From NCBI GenBank assembly GCA_958348225.1, contig CATVYG010000018.1, positions 1 through 42,815 on the forward strand: a DNA stretch of 42,815 nucleotides. Direction: 5' to 3'. The DNA is from an uncultured Collinsella sp. Its GTDB lineage: Bacteria; Actinomycetota; Coriobacteriia; Coriobacteriales; Coriobacteriaceae. The position numbers and the translations under genes were made by a program. The notes below the pieces were generated by a model. The model saw only the letters and a program-made list of their open reading frames with translations. It was not told the DNA's origin and searched no databases. Of this stretch, positions 26,366 to 34,110 are shown piece after piece. The number at the start of each line of letters is the position of its first letter. Position 1 is the first letter of the stretch.

Positions 26366-26599
26366 GTGTTTAGCTGCCCTTCGACGTATCGTTATGCGGA
26401 TTTTTTAAAAGTCATGGCTTCGTATGGCTTTGAAATGGACAGCAGAGGCAAGACATCCGGATCGCGCGTTCGCTTCTACAGGCCATCGGACGGCAGGATG
26501 TTCGTAATGCACGCACCTCATCCATCTGACGAATTGACAGCGGGAACCATTCGAAACATCGTTCGCTTTCTGCAAGATGTCGGAGGTAGTCATGAGTAA
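26366..26599 (+). CDS. hicA: HicA-family toxin
   Basis: A 77-residue small protein of the HicA mRNA-interferase family, a double-stranded-RNA-binding-like fold. It matches the subgroup with GSRVRF followed by a His-Pro-His stretch: here GSRVRFYRP near residue 33 and MHAPHPSDEL near 48. The C-terminal helix TIRNIVRFLQDVG follows. In relatives the first helix starts about ten residues before the GTG at 26366, and here the frame is open and similar (DKLIAQV) back to 26330. The only earlier in-frame ATG (26324) is directly followed by TGA. The true start is therefore uncertain; the GTG has no ribosome site. The gene overlaps hicB by 8 bp. Confidence 0.75.
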   Translation: MFSCPSTYRYADFLKVMASYGFEMDSRGKTSGSRVRFYRPSDGRMFVMHAPHPSDELTAGTIRNIVRFLQDVGGSHE

Positions 26600-26921
26600 C
26601 GTTTTGGCATACAAGGGTTATTTCGCCCCGGTCGAGTTCGATGCCGAACAGCATGTGCTAACAGGTATGGTCGCCGGCATTAGGGACGCAATCGTATTTG
26701 AAGGTTCCACGGCCAAAGAAGTGGAGCAATGTTTCCACGACGCCGTCGACGATTACCTTGAATTTTGCGCCGAAAAGGGCAAGGAACCCGAGCGGGCTTT
26801 TAAGGGCTCGTTCAACGTAAGAACGGGTTCCGAGCTTCACAAACAGGCGGCACTGGCAGCGGCAAAGAAGGGTGAGTCACTCAATAAGTTTGTGACTGAA
26901 GCGATCGCTGCGGCGCTGTGA
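26592..26921 (+). CDS. hicB: HicB-family antitoxin
   Basis: A 109-residue antitoxin. The N-terminal HicB domain starts YKGYFAPVEFDAEQHVLTG and includes the EVEQCFHDAVDDYLEFC helix. The C-terminal RHH-type DNA-binding region reads SELHKQAALAAAKKGESLNKFV. It neutralises HicA and probably represses the operon by binding the 21-bp palindrome upstream. The ATG at 26592 has GGAGG five bases upstream, so the antitoxin is translated efficiently even though the toxin start is weak. It overlaps the hicA stop by 8 bp. Confidence 0.85.
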   Translation: MSNVLAYKGYFAPVEFDAEQHVLTGMVAGIRDAIVFEGSTAKEVEQCFHDAVDDYLEFCAEKGKEPERAFKGSFNVRTGSELHKQAALAAAKKGESLNKFVTEAIAAAL

Positions 26922-26933
26922 AGCCAACGTCGA

Positions 26934-26974
26934 GTCGAAGCCGCCACAAAGGGTGCCTTTGTGGCGGCTTCGAC
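26934..26974. terminator. 19-bp hairpin after hicB
   Basis: Arms 26934-26952 and 26956-26974 pair perfectly around GTG. A short TTTG follows on the plus strand. It separates hicAB from the folate gene. Confidence 0.7.
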
Positions 26975-26975
26975 G

Positions 26976-27026
26976 TTTGCCCAGATAAAACCTGCCAAAA
27001 TAAACCTGTCCCTTTTTGGTAGGTTT
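26976..27026 (+). repeat. leader-like repeat, copy 1 (upstream of the 5-FCL gene)
   Basis: A segment beginning TTTGCCCAGATAAAACC contains the arms CCTGCCAAAA and TTTTGGTAGG, which pair around a 13-nt loop. Further copies lie at 34922-34970 and 37058-37101. All three face the next gene in the same orientation. Here it ends 16 bp before the ATG and directly follows a terminator, so it probably includes the promoter or 5' leader. Confidence 0.7.
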
Positions 27027-27042
27027 GGGAGAGGGAGCCGGG

Positions 27043-27639
27043 ATGGACAAGGCTGAGTTGCGGCGGGCGGTGATTGCCCAGCGCGATGCTCTTGATTTGG
27101 ACTTGCGGGCGGCGAAGTCTGCTGATATCTGTGCGCGGCTTGTTGAGCTGTTGGATCGCTCGGATTCCGCGGCGCCGCGCACCGTTGCCGTCTACGCCGC
27201 GATGGGTTCCGAGGCAGACCCCGCCGCGTTTGCCGCCACGGCCGCCAAACGTGGCTGGCGCGTGGCCTATCCGTGCATGCTCTCGGCAATTGATGCCGCA
27301 GCTTGTGGCCAGCGCATGTGTATGCGGGCAGTTGCCGCCGACGATGCGTCCGCGGCTCCGTTTATCGCCCACCCCACGCGGGCCTTTGCGGCCACGGACA
27401 TCGACAGCAACCACTTCCCTATCGTGCCTGCCGAAGCTCTCGACATGATCGTCGTGCCGCTCGTGGCCTTCGACCAAACCGGCGCGCGCCTGGGCTACGG
27501 CGGCGGTTGTTACGACCGCTACCTGCCTATGCTCTCGCCCGCATGCCAAATCATCGGCATCGCCTTTGACGAGCAGCGTGTCGACCACGTTCCCACCGAC
27601 GCCCACGACCTGCCGCTACCCCACATCATTAGCGCCTAA
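27043..27639 (+). CDS. 5-formyltetrahydrofolate cyclo-ligase
   Basis: A 198-residue enzyme of the YgfA/MTHFS family, which uses ATP to convert 5-formyl-THF to 5,10-methenyl-THF, returning the folate to one-carbon metabolism. The N-terminal Lys/Arg-rich helix (DKAELRRAVIAQRDAL) and the substrate loop RLGYGGGCYDRYL (from residue 150) are diagnostic. The middle carries the AVYAAMGSEADP strand. I chose the ATG at 27043, preceded by GAGGGAG, over the upstream GTG at 27016 that lies inside the repeat. It is convergent with metA, 42 bp away, with no clear terminator between. Confidence 0.93.
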   Translation: MDKAELRRAVIAQRDALDLDLRAAKSADICARLVELLDRSDSAAPRTVAVYAAMGSEADPAAFAATAAKRGWRVAYPCMLSAIDAAACGQRMCMRAVAADDASAAPFIAHPTRAFAATDIDSNHFPIVPAEALDMIVVPLVAFDQTGARLGYGGGCYDRYLPMLSPACQIIGIAFDEQRVDHVPTDAHDLPLPHIISA

Positions 27640-27681
27640 TCGCCGCCACATCAGCCACGGCTACAGCAGCACCATCGCAGT

Positions 27682-28608
27682 CTAGTGCTCCTCGCCGGCG
27701 CGGGCCAGGTCGTAGGGCGTGGTCTGGTAGACGTAGTAGTTGAGCCAGTTGGTGTAGAGCAACTGAGCCTGGCTGCGCCAGACGTTGCGCGGCTCGGCCG
27801 TGGGGTCGTCATTCGGGAAGTAATGCGCCGGAACCTGGGGGTTGAGTCCGCGCTTCACGTCGCGCTCGTACTCCAGGCGCAACGTGTCGGTATCGTACTC
27901 GGGATGGCCAAAGACAAAGAAGCGACGGCTGTCGGTCGACTTGACGATGTACAGGCCCACCTCGTCGGACACGGCCACAACCTCAAGCTGCGGCTCGGCC
28001 TCCACGTCCTCGCGGCGCACATCGGTGTTGCGCGAATGCACGGCATAGAAACGGTCGTCAAAGCCGCGGACCAGCGGGCTTTGCGGCTTCACCAGATAAT
28101 GCTCGAACACGCCACTCGCCTTTGCCGGCAGGTCGTACTTCTGGATACCGTAATGATGGTAGAGCCCCGCCTGCGCGCCCCAACAAATGTGCAGCGTAGA
28201 GTGCACGTGCGTGGTGGACCAATCCATGATCTGGCAGAGCTCGGGCCAGTAGTCGACCTCTTCGAACGGCATCTGCTCCACCGGCGCGCCCGTGATGATC
28301 AGGCCGTCGTAGTGGATGTCGCGGATGTCGTCGAACGTGCGGTAGAACGTCTCCAGGTGGCCGGCGCTCACGTGCGTGGCCTCGTGCGTTTTGGTACGCA
28401 GCAGATCCACCTCCACCTGCAGCGGCGTGTTGGAGAGCTTGCGCATGATCTGCGTCTCGGTGGCGATCTTGGTGGGCATGAGGTTGAGGATGAGCACGCG
28501 CAGCGGACGGATGTCCTGGTGCAGCGCGCGGTACTCGGTCATGACAAAGATGTTCTCGCTCTCGAGCTGCGCGGCGGCAGGGAGGGCGTCGGGGATGCGA
28601 ATGGGCAT
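27682..28608 (-). CDS. metA: homoserine O-acyltransferase (MetA), probably acetyl-CoA specific
   Basis: A 308-residue MetA-type enzyme that acylates homoserine in methionine synthesis. The N-terminus MPIRIPDALPA, the NLMPTK motif, the nucleophile Cys142 in HICWGAQAGLYHHYG, the GHPEYD motif and the NDP...WRSQAQLLYTNWLNYYVYQ ending are all present. Counting from the start, residue 111 is Glu (APVEQM). In E. coli this residue is Gly and the donor is succinyl-CoA; Glu here is known to select acetyl-CoA in the same family. The name homoserine O-acetyltransferase is therefore preferred. It is divergent from the dehydrogenase gene. No SAM riboswitch or T-box is seen in the 211-bp gap. Confidence 0.93.
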   Translation of the reverse strand: MPIRIPDALPAAAQLESENIFVMTEYRALHQDIRPLRVLILNLMPTKIATETQIMRKLSNTPLQVEVDLLRTKTHEATHVSAGHLETFYRTFDDIRDIHYDGLIITGAPVEQMPFEEVDYWPELCQIMDWSTTHVHSTLHICWGAQAGLYHHYGIQKYDLPAKASGVFEHYLVKPQSPLVRGFDDRFYAVHSRNTDVRREDVEAEPQLEVVAVSDEVGLYIVKSTDSRRFFVFGHPEYDTDTLRLEYERDVKRGLNPQVPAHYFPNDDPTAEPRNVWRSQAQLLYTNWLNYYVYQTTPYDLARAGEEH

Positions 28609-28819
28609 GGATGCTCCTTACGAGTCAGTTGCAGCTATGGTACAACGACCGGCCCCATCCGCGCGAGTGCATCGCCCAGCGATGCCGTCAGCGGCCCAAA
28701 TCACTCCAAAAGTAGAGATTAAGGCATGTCCCAAAAATCTACGGCGCTTTAGTCTAGCAAAGTGGCAGCTGGACGCTACAATGGTTCGACGCGAAAAACT
28801 CGGCCGAAAGGATACATAT

Positions 28820-29797
28820 ATGTACCAGACGCGTAAGATCGGTGTGGTCGGCCAGGGCCACGTAGGAGCACATGTCGCCAACAGCCTGCTCATGCAGGGC
28901 ATTGCCGATGAGCTGTACCTGTGCGATATCAACGAGGCCAAGGTGACGTCCGAGGTCCAGGACCTGCGCGACTCCCTTTCGTTTGTCCCGTATAACACCA
29001 AGATCGTCAACTGCTACGACCACTACGAGGAGCTGGCCTGCTGCGACGTCATCGTCAACGCCGCCGGCAAGGTCGCGCTGGCCGCCGGCAACCGCGACGG
29101 CGAGCTGTTCTTTACCACCGACGCCGCCCGTACCTTTGCCAAGCGCATCGTCGACGCCGGCTTTGACGGCATCTTCGTGAGCATCTCCAACCCCTGCGAC
29201 GTCGTGTGCACCGAGCTGTGGCACCTGACCGGCTACGATCCCAAGAAGATCATCGGCTCGGGCTGCGGCCTGGACTCTGCCCGCCTGCGCACCGAGATCT
29301 CCAAGAAGGTCGGCGTGAGCCCCAAGTCCATCGACGCCTACATGATCGGCGAGCACGGCTTTAGCCAGCTGGCCGCCTTTAAGTCCGCGACCATCGCCGG
29401 CAAGAGCCTTAACGAGCTTCAGGCCGAGAACCCCGACAAGTATGCCTTCGACCACATGGAGATCGAGGAGCTCGCGCGCAAGGGCGGCTACGTAACCTAC
29501 CAGGGCAAGCAGTGCACCGAATACGCCGTCGCCAACTCCGCCGCGCGCGTCTGCGCTGCCGTGCTGCACAACGAGCACGCCGTGCTTTCGGCATCCACGC
29601 TCATGACCGGCCAGTATGGCGAGGAGGGCATCTTCACCTCCCTGCCGTGCGTGATCGGTGCCGAGGGCGTCGAGGAGGTCTACACGCTGGACCTGTCCGA
29701 GCACGAACTCGAGGGCTTCCACAAGAGCTGCCAGCACATCCGCGACAACATCGCCCAACTCGACTGGTGGGATGCCGAAGGCGTTGTCGGCAAATAA
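28820..29797 (+). CDS. L-2-hydroxyacid dehydrogenase (lactate/HicDH family)
   Basis: A 325-residue NAD-dependent enzyme of the lactate/malate dehydrogenase family. The Rossmann loop is GVVGQGHVGAHVA, with Asp36 for NAD. The substrate Arg lies in LDSARLR (residues 151-157), and the catalytic His179 is in GEHG. The loop that in lactate dehydrogenase reads Gln-Lys-Pro-Gly-Glu is replaced by KVALAAGNRDGE, closer to L-2-hydroxyisocaproate dehydrogenase, so lactate may not be the best substrate. The ATG is set by GAAAGGA about six bases upstream. A TACAAT box at 28777-28782 is the likely -10. A strong terminator follows. Confidence 0.88.
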   Translation: MYQTRKIGVVGQGHVGAHVANSLLMQGIADELYLCDINEAKVTSEVQDLRDSLSFVPYNTKIVNCYDHYEELACCDVIVNAAGKVALAAGNRDGELFFTTDAARTFAKRIVDAGFDGIFVSISNPCDVVCTELWHLTGYDPKKIIGSGCGLDSARLRTEISKKVGVSPKSIDAYMIGEHGFSQLAAFKSATIAGKSLNELQAENPDKYAFDHMEIEELARKGGYVTYQGKQCTEYAVANSAARVCAAVLHNEHAVLSASTLMTGQYGEEGIFTSLPCVIGAEGVEEVYTLDLSEHELEGFHKSCQHIRDNIAQLDWWDAEGVVGK

Positions 29798-29837
29798 GCG
29801 TCGGTTGCCGCAATCTCGCGAATCTAAGCGCGATACC

Positions 29838-29879
29838 AAGCGGGCCGCGCCGGAATACTACCGGCGCGGCCCGCTTTTT
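29838..29879 (+). terminator. terminator after the dehydrogenase
   Basis: Sixteen-base arms at 29838-29853 and 29861-29876 pair perfectly around AATACTA and end in a T-run. It also has A's on the left, so it may act for the convergent SIS gene. Confidence 0.85.
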
Positions 29880-29927
29880 ACGCACGCTGTTCGCTTGCGA
29901 ATCGAAGGTGAATGGTTTTCCCGTTAC

Positions 29928-30896
29928 CTAGTACTGCTCGATGCCCATGTAGCGACGAATCTCGGGGCTGTGGTCGAACACCTTGCCGCGGGCGGCGCGC
30001 AGCTCGCAGCTCATGTTGTAGAAGAAGATCGGCTCCAGGTACGAACGCACGCTGGCAGGCACTTCACCCACGCCGTACTCGAGCGCATCGAGCACCATGA
30101 CTGTATCGGTGTGCGTGTTGAGGAACGCAAGAGCGCGCTCCTCCATGGAGCGGCACTCGCCCGATCCGAGCTGCACAAAGTAGAACACGCCGGGCTCGGT
30201 GGCTTCGAACGGGCCATGGAAGTACTCGCCGGAGTGGATGTAGCAGCAGTGCTGCCACTGCATCTCCATGAGCGAGCAGATGGCCATGGCATAGGTCTGG
30301 CTAAAGTTGGGGCCGGAGCCCAGGATATAGAAGAACTTGTGCTGCTGGCAGAGCTCGGCAAAGCGGGCGCCCAGCTCGGCGTTGACCTTCTCACGGGCGG
30401 CGGGCAGCAGCGCATCCATCTGCTTGAGGCCCTCATACATGTCGGCGAGTGACTCGTAGCCTTCCTGCTGGTCGAGCAACTCGGCGGCGATCAGAGCGCC
30501 AATGCCCTGCGGCACCTCGGCCTGCGACACGCCCTCACCCCACGGATAGACCCAGGTGGTCCACTTGCCGTTATCGATCTTGGAGCCCTCGCAGTCGGTG
30601 AGGGCAACGACTTCGGCACCGGCGGCCAGCGCCATCTCGCAACCGTCGACGACCTCCTGCGTGTTGCCGCTGTGGCTGCAGGCAATAACGATCGACTTCG
30701 GCCCTAGGCTCTTGGGGGCCATCAGGCAAAACTCGCGTGCCGTGTAGACCGTCGAGGTAAACGTGGTGGCCTCGCGCTTGAGCAGTTCGTTGGCCGGCAT
30801 CAGGTCGATCATCGAACCGCCACAAGCGATCCAAAAGACATTCTCAATCTTGCCCTTGCGCTCGATGATTTCCTGAACCAGATCATGTGCGTTCAT
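29928..30896 (-). CDS. SIS-domain phosphosugar isomerase or deglycase, paralogue 1
   Basis: A 322-residue protein with two SIS domains, related to FrlB/AgaS-type enzymes that act on sugar-6-phosphates. Domain 1 has FWIACGGSMIDL and IACSHSGNTQEVV; domain 2 has FYILGSGPNFSQTYAMAICSLMEMQW followed by GEYFHGPFE. The same GEYFHGPFE motif is in the second SIS gene (37202-38185). In frl and gfr systems such proteins cleave fructoselysine- or glucoselysine-6-phosphate. It follows a GntR gene by 144 bp and has its own promoter flanked by two repeated operators. The substrate is inferred from context. Confidence 0.82.
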   Translation of the reverse strand: MNAHDLVQEIIERKGKIENVFWIACGGSMIDLMPANELLKREATTFTSTVYTAREFCLMAPKSLGPKSIVIACSHSGNTQEVVDGCEMALAAGAEVVALTDCEGSKIDNGKWTTWVYPWGEGVSQAEVPQGIGALIAAELLDQQEGYESLADMYEGLKQMDALLPAAREKVNAELGARFAELCQQHKFFYILGSGPNFSQTYAMAICSLMEMQWQHCCYIHSGEYFHGPFEATEPGVFYFVQLGSGECRSMEERALAFLNTHTDTVMVLDALEYGVGEVPASVRSYLEPIFFYNMSCELRAARGKVFDHSPEIRRYMGIEQY

Positions 30897-30952
30897 CCTG
30901 ATGTTCCTCCTTGTGGGGCGGCTTTGAGCGACGGCAGCTTGTACCTGCTGTC

Positions 30953-31031
30953 GTTCTATGTTGTCCTATTTATAGCACGTATAACAACGCCCGTGAAGTC
31001 ATCTCAGCAAATTTGTTCTATGTTGTTCTAT
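30953..31031 (-). promoter_or_regulatory. promoter flanked by two GTTCTATGTTG operators
   Basis: GTTCTATGTTGTCCTAT at 30953-30969 and GTTCTATGTTGTTCTAT at 31015-31031 differ by one base. Between them, on the minus strand, TTCACG (30992-30997) and TATAAA (30969-30974) are spaced by 17 bp as a promoter for the SIS gene. Each operator is itself a tandem of GTTCTAT-like words. The adjacent GntR protein is the obvious candidate to bind them. Confidence 0.55.
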
Positions 31032-31040
31032 CTGTGGACG

Positions 31041-31796
31041 TTAGATGTCGAAGACGTAGCGCGAGCCCACGATCTTTTGGCGGCCGAGCAGTAGAGGGCG
31101 CCCGCCGGCGTCGGTAAAGTAGGCCTCCATATAGAAGAGAGGCTCGCCGACCGGCACCTCCAGCAGCGGGGCCGTCTGAGTATCGGCAAGCGCAATCTCC
31201 ACGGTGCAGGGGTCGGACTTGAGCGGCGCGCGACCCGAATGCTCGGCAACGAGCGCAAAGATTGAGTTATCGGTGAGGTCCTCGTCGGCCAGCGTCTGCA
31301 GGTAGGGATGGTCGGCAAGCACAAAGGCGTTGTTCTCGAGCATGACGGGGATGCCGTCTGCCGTGCGCACGCGCTCAACAACGATGAGCTCGCAGCCGGG
31401 TTCCACCCCAAAAAACGCCGCGTCCTCGCGCGTCGCCGCAACCACTGTGCGCGATACCAGGCGCGCGCCCGGCACCATGTCGTTGGCAGCGCAACCCTCG
31501 GAAAAGCTCTGAACGTCACCCCTCTGGACAATCTTGCGCTTGAGCTTGGGCGCGCACACGAACGTGCCCCTCCCCTGCTGGCGGTTGAGATACCCCGCGC
31601 GCGACAGCTCCTCGATGGCGCGGCGCACGGTGATGCGTCCCACGCCGTAGTACTTCGCGAGCTCCATCTCGGAAGGAATGCGCGAGCCGGATGCGTACAC
31701 GCCACGCGCGATCTCGCCCTTTAGGTCGTCCATAACCTGCTGGTACAGCGGCACAGCGGACACCTCAGTGCGCTCGGTTTTATCATCGGATGCCAT
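31041..31796 (-). CDS. GntR-family (UTRA) transcriptional regulator 1
   Basis: A 251-residue regulator with an N-terminal winged helix (about residues 14-80: LYQQVMDDLKGEIARGVYASG, then MELAKYYGVGRITVRRAIEELS and RGTFV) and a C-terminal UTRA effector domain ending ADAGG-like LLLGRQKIVGSRYVF. This HutC/FrlR-type arrangement usually senses a phosphorylated sugar. It is paralogous to the regulator at 34111-34830. It starts 2 bp after the recQ stop, so it can be read from the recQ transcript. It is placed to control the SIS gene downstream, whose promoter carries paired operators. Confidence 0.88.
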   Translation of the reverse strand: MASDDKTERTEVSAVPLYQQVMDDLKGEIARGVYASGSRIPSEMELAKYYGVGRITVRRAIEELSRAGYLNRQQGRGTFVCAPKLKRKIVQRGDVQSFSEGCAANDMVPGARLVSRTVVAATREDAAFFGVEPGCELIVVERVRTADGIPVMLENNAFVLADHPYLQTLADEDLTDNSIFALVAEHSGRAPLKSDPCTVEIALADTQTAPLLEVPVGEPLFYMEAYFTDAGGRPLLLGRQKIVGSRYVFDI

Positions 31797-31798
31797 CG

Positions 31799-33778
31799 TT
31801 ATGCTCCATTCCGTGCATGCTCGGACTCAAACTCTTCAATCGCCGCCATAAACTGCTCGCCAAAGGCGTCGGCCTTTTTCTCGCCGATGCCGTTGACCTG
31901 GATAAGCTCGTCGCGCGTCTGTGGGCGTAGGCGGCACAGGCCGCGCAGGGCCTTGTCGGAAAAGACCATGTACGGCGCCATCTCCAGCTCCGTCGAGATC
32001 TCCTTGCGGAGGGCACGCAGGCGCTCGAACAGCTCGGCATCGTCGCCAACACGCGGGCGCTGATCCAGCTCGGCCTCCTCGCGCAGCAGATCGACGGCGC
32101 GGCGGGCGCGGGCCGAGGCCTTGCGCTTGGACGCACGACGCTTAACGGTAAAGGCGAACGCCTCATCCTCGACCTCGACGGCACGCGGACCCAGCCCCAC
32201 GACCGGGTACTGCCCCTGCGAGGTGGCCAGATAACCGCGGCCGCACAGCTGGCCGATGATGTCCTTGATGCGCCCGACCGATTCGCTCGACAGCTCACCG
32301 TAGCCGCGGTCCTCGTCCAGATGCATCTGGCGAATGCGCTCGGTGTTGCCGCCGTGGAGCACATCGGCGATGAGCGACTTGCCAAAGCGCATGGGACGCG
32401 TGGCTACATAGCGCACGGCAGCGCGGGCCATATCGGTGACGTCCTCGACCTCGAACTGCGTGAGGCAGTTGCTGCAGTTGCCGCAGCTCTCGACGTCGTC
32501 CGTGGCGGTGCCGCCCGTACTGGCCGCGGCATGCTCGGCCGCGGCCTCGTCGCCAAAGTAGCGCAGCATGTATTCGCGCAGGCAGCCGGTGGTATTGCAG
32601 TAGCCCTCCATCTGGCTGAGCAGACGATATCGATTCTGGAGCGCCCACGCGCGCTGCTCGTCGTCGAGCGCCTCATCGGCAGCATCGCCGCGGTCGATCA
32701 GAAAGCGACGCATGCGAAAATCGTTGCCGTTCCACAGCAGGTGGCAGCTGGCCGGGTCGCCATCGCGGCCGGCTCGACCCGCCTCCTGGTAGTAGGCCTC
32801 GATGCTCTCGGGCACGTTGTTGTGGATCACGTAGCGCACGTTGGGCTTGTCGATGCCCATACCAAAGGCGTTGGTGGCAACCATCACCTGGATATCGTCG
32901 TCGATAAAGGCGCGCTGGCTTTGCCGGCGGGCGTCGTTGCCCATGCCGGCATGGTAGCGGCCAACGCGAATGCCGCTGGGGCCCAGTGCCTCGGCAAGCT
33001 CGCCTGCCAGCGCATCGACCGTCTTGCGGGTCGAGCAATACACGATGCCGCTCTCGCTCGAATGCGCGATCACGTAGTCACGCACCCACGCGGCCTTGGC
33101 CTTGTCGCCCATCTCCTCGCAGCCAAAGTAGAGGTTCTTGCGATCGAAGCCCGTCACCACCGTCGCGGGGTTTTGCAGGCCGAGCATCTGCTGAATATCC
33201 GCGCGCACGCGCTCGGTCGCCGTAGCGGTAAACGCCGCCACGATGGGGCGCTGCGGCAGGGAATCGATGAACTCACGAATCTGCAGATAGGCGGGGCGGA
33301 AATCCTGGCCCCATTGGCTCACGCAGTGGGCCTCGTCAATGGCCACGAGCGGCACGCCAATGCCGCCGTCCGCCGCGGCCTCCCGCGCAAAGGCCAAAAA
33401 ACGCGGCTCGAGCAAGCGCTCGGGCGCCACGTACATAAGCTGGTAGCGGCCCTCGCGCGCCCGCTTGAGCACGGTGTTTTGCTGGGCCGGAGTAAGGCTG
33501 GAGTTGAGATAGCTGGGTCGCGCACCCGCCGCGAGCAACGCACGGGTCTGGTCCTCCATAAGCGACAGCAGCGGACTCACCACAAAGGTGATGCCGGGCA
33601 GCATGAGCGCGGGCACCTGGTAGCAAATGGACTTGCCGGCGCCCGTGGGCATAACACCCAGCGCATCACGACCGGCAAGAATCGCATCGACCATGCGGTC
33701 CTGCCCCGGGCGAAACGAGGTGTAGCCAAAATAGGCGCCGAGCGTGTCGAGCGCCATCTGCTGCATGCTATCGGTCAT
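31799..33778 (-). CDS. recQ: ATP-dependent DNA helicase RecQ
   Basis: A 659-residue RecQ helicase acting in recombination and replication repair. It has the FRPGQ motif (residues 22-26), Walker A MPTGAGKS with Lys49, the DEAH box at 148-151, and the RecQ loop motif FRPAYLQI. The helicase C domain has NAFGMGIDKPNVR and QEAGRAGRDG. The zinc site uses CNTTGCLREYM and SCGNCSNC. A winged helix follows, and an HRDC domain closes the C-terminus (LRPQTRDELIQVNGIGEKKA). It is the usual length. It shares a transcript end with the GntR gene 2 bp downstream, an unusual pairing. Confidence 0.96.
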   Translation of the reverse strand: MTDSMQQMALDTLGAYFGYTSFRPGQDRMVDAILAGRDALGVMPTGAGKSICYQVPALMLPGITFVVSPLLSLMEDQTRALLAAGARPSYLNSSLTPAQQNTVLKRAREGRYQLMYVAPERLLEPRFLAFAREAAADGGIGVPLVAIDEAHCVSQWGQDFRPAYLQIREFIDSLPQRPIVAAFTATATERVRADIQQMLGLQNPATVVTGFDRKNLYFGCEEMGDKAKAAWVRDYVIAHSSESGIVYCSTRKTVDALAGELAEALGPSGIRVGRYHAGMGNDARRQSQRAFIDDDIQVMVATNAFGMGIDKPNVRYVIHNNVPESIEAYYQEAGRAGRDGDPASCHLLWNGNDFRMRRFLIDRGDAADEALDDEQRAWALQNRYRLLSQMEGYCNTTGCLREYMLRYFGDEAAAEHAAASTGGTATDDVESCGNCSNCLTQFEVEDVTDMARAAVRYVATRPMRFGKSLIADVLHGGNTERIRQMHLDEDRGYGELSSESVGRIKDIIGQLCGRGYLATSQGQYPVVGLGPRAVEVEDEAFAFTVKRRASKRKASARARRAVDLLREEAELDQRPRVGDDAELFERLRALRKEISTELEMAPYMVFSDKALRGLCRLRPQTRDELIQVNGIGEKKADAFGEQFMAAIEEFESEHARNGA

Positions 33779-33852
33779 GGTTTCCTAACGTCCAAGTCAT
33801 CTGCCGCCGATTATACGCCGCCACGCGGACAGCAGTACACGGCCGCCGCCCA

Positions 33853-33925
33853 GACTAGTCGTTTAAGAACGCCCCCAACGGCTAAGGAGTGTCCCCAGGT
33901 GCCGACAGAAAAGGAACGTCCCCAA
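33853..33925. repeat. about 73-bp repeat, copy 1 (second at 42392)
   Basis: The segment from GACTAGTCGTTTAAGAACGC to GGAACGTCCCC is repeated at 42392-42464 with a few substitutions and one or two indels. It lies between recQ and the second structured RNA; the other copy lies just before the IS110 element. I see no reading frame. Confidence 0.65.
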
Positions 33926-33960
33926 GTGCCGGCCCGGCAACGCCGATGTTTTGGCGCGGA

Positions 33961-34073
33961 CAGCGAAAGCCCGCCAGAGCGAGCAAGGTGCCTTGAAACG
34001 AGGCGGCATTGACCTTCTGGTCATGCCGCCGAAGTTGAAAGGCAGATTGCCGCTCTGGCGGGCTTGCAGCGTC
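33961..34073 (+). ncRNA. candidate structured RNA, copy 2
   Basis: This copy has the same length and register as the element at 11041. P1 is 15 pairs (33967-33981 with 34051-34065), P2 is GCCTT/AAGGC (33990-33994 with 34039-34043) and P3 is GGCGGCAT/ATGCCGCC (34002-34009 with 34023-34030). All three stems differ in sequence from copy 1 while still pairing. Conserved loop words include GAGCAAGGTG and ACCTTCTGGTC. A hairpin follows. In both places the element sits just after the 3' end of a minus-strand gene. Confidence 0.7.
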
Positions 34074-34079
34074 GGCCGG

Positions 34080-34103
34080 TCCGCCGTTCGTCAGAACGGC
34101 GGA
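34080..34103. terminator. hairpin after structured RNA copy 2
   Basis: TCCGCCGTTC (34080-34089) pairs with GAACGGCGGA (34094-34103) around a 4-nt loop. It occupies the same place as the hairpin at 11158-11187 and lacks a T-run. Confidence 0.4.
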
Positions 34104-34110
34104 ACCAACC

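Noticed and set aside
28609..28819. SAM riboswitch or T-box before metA
   Set aside because: No recognisable core or terminator/antiterminator pair is present in the gap.
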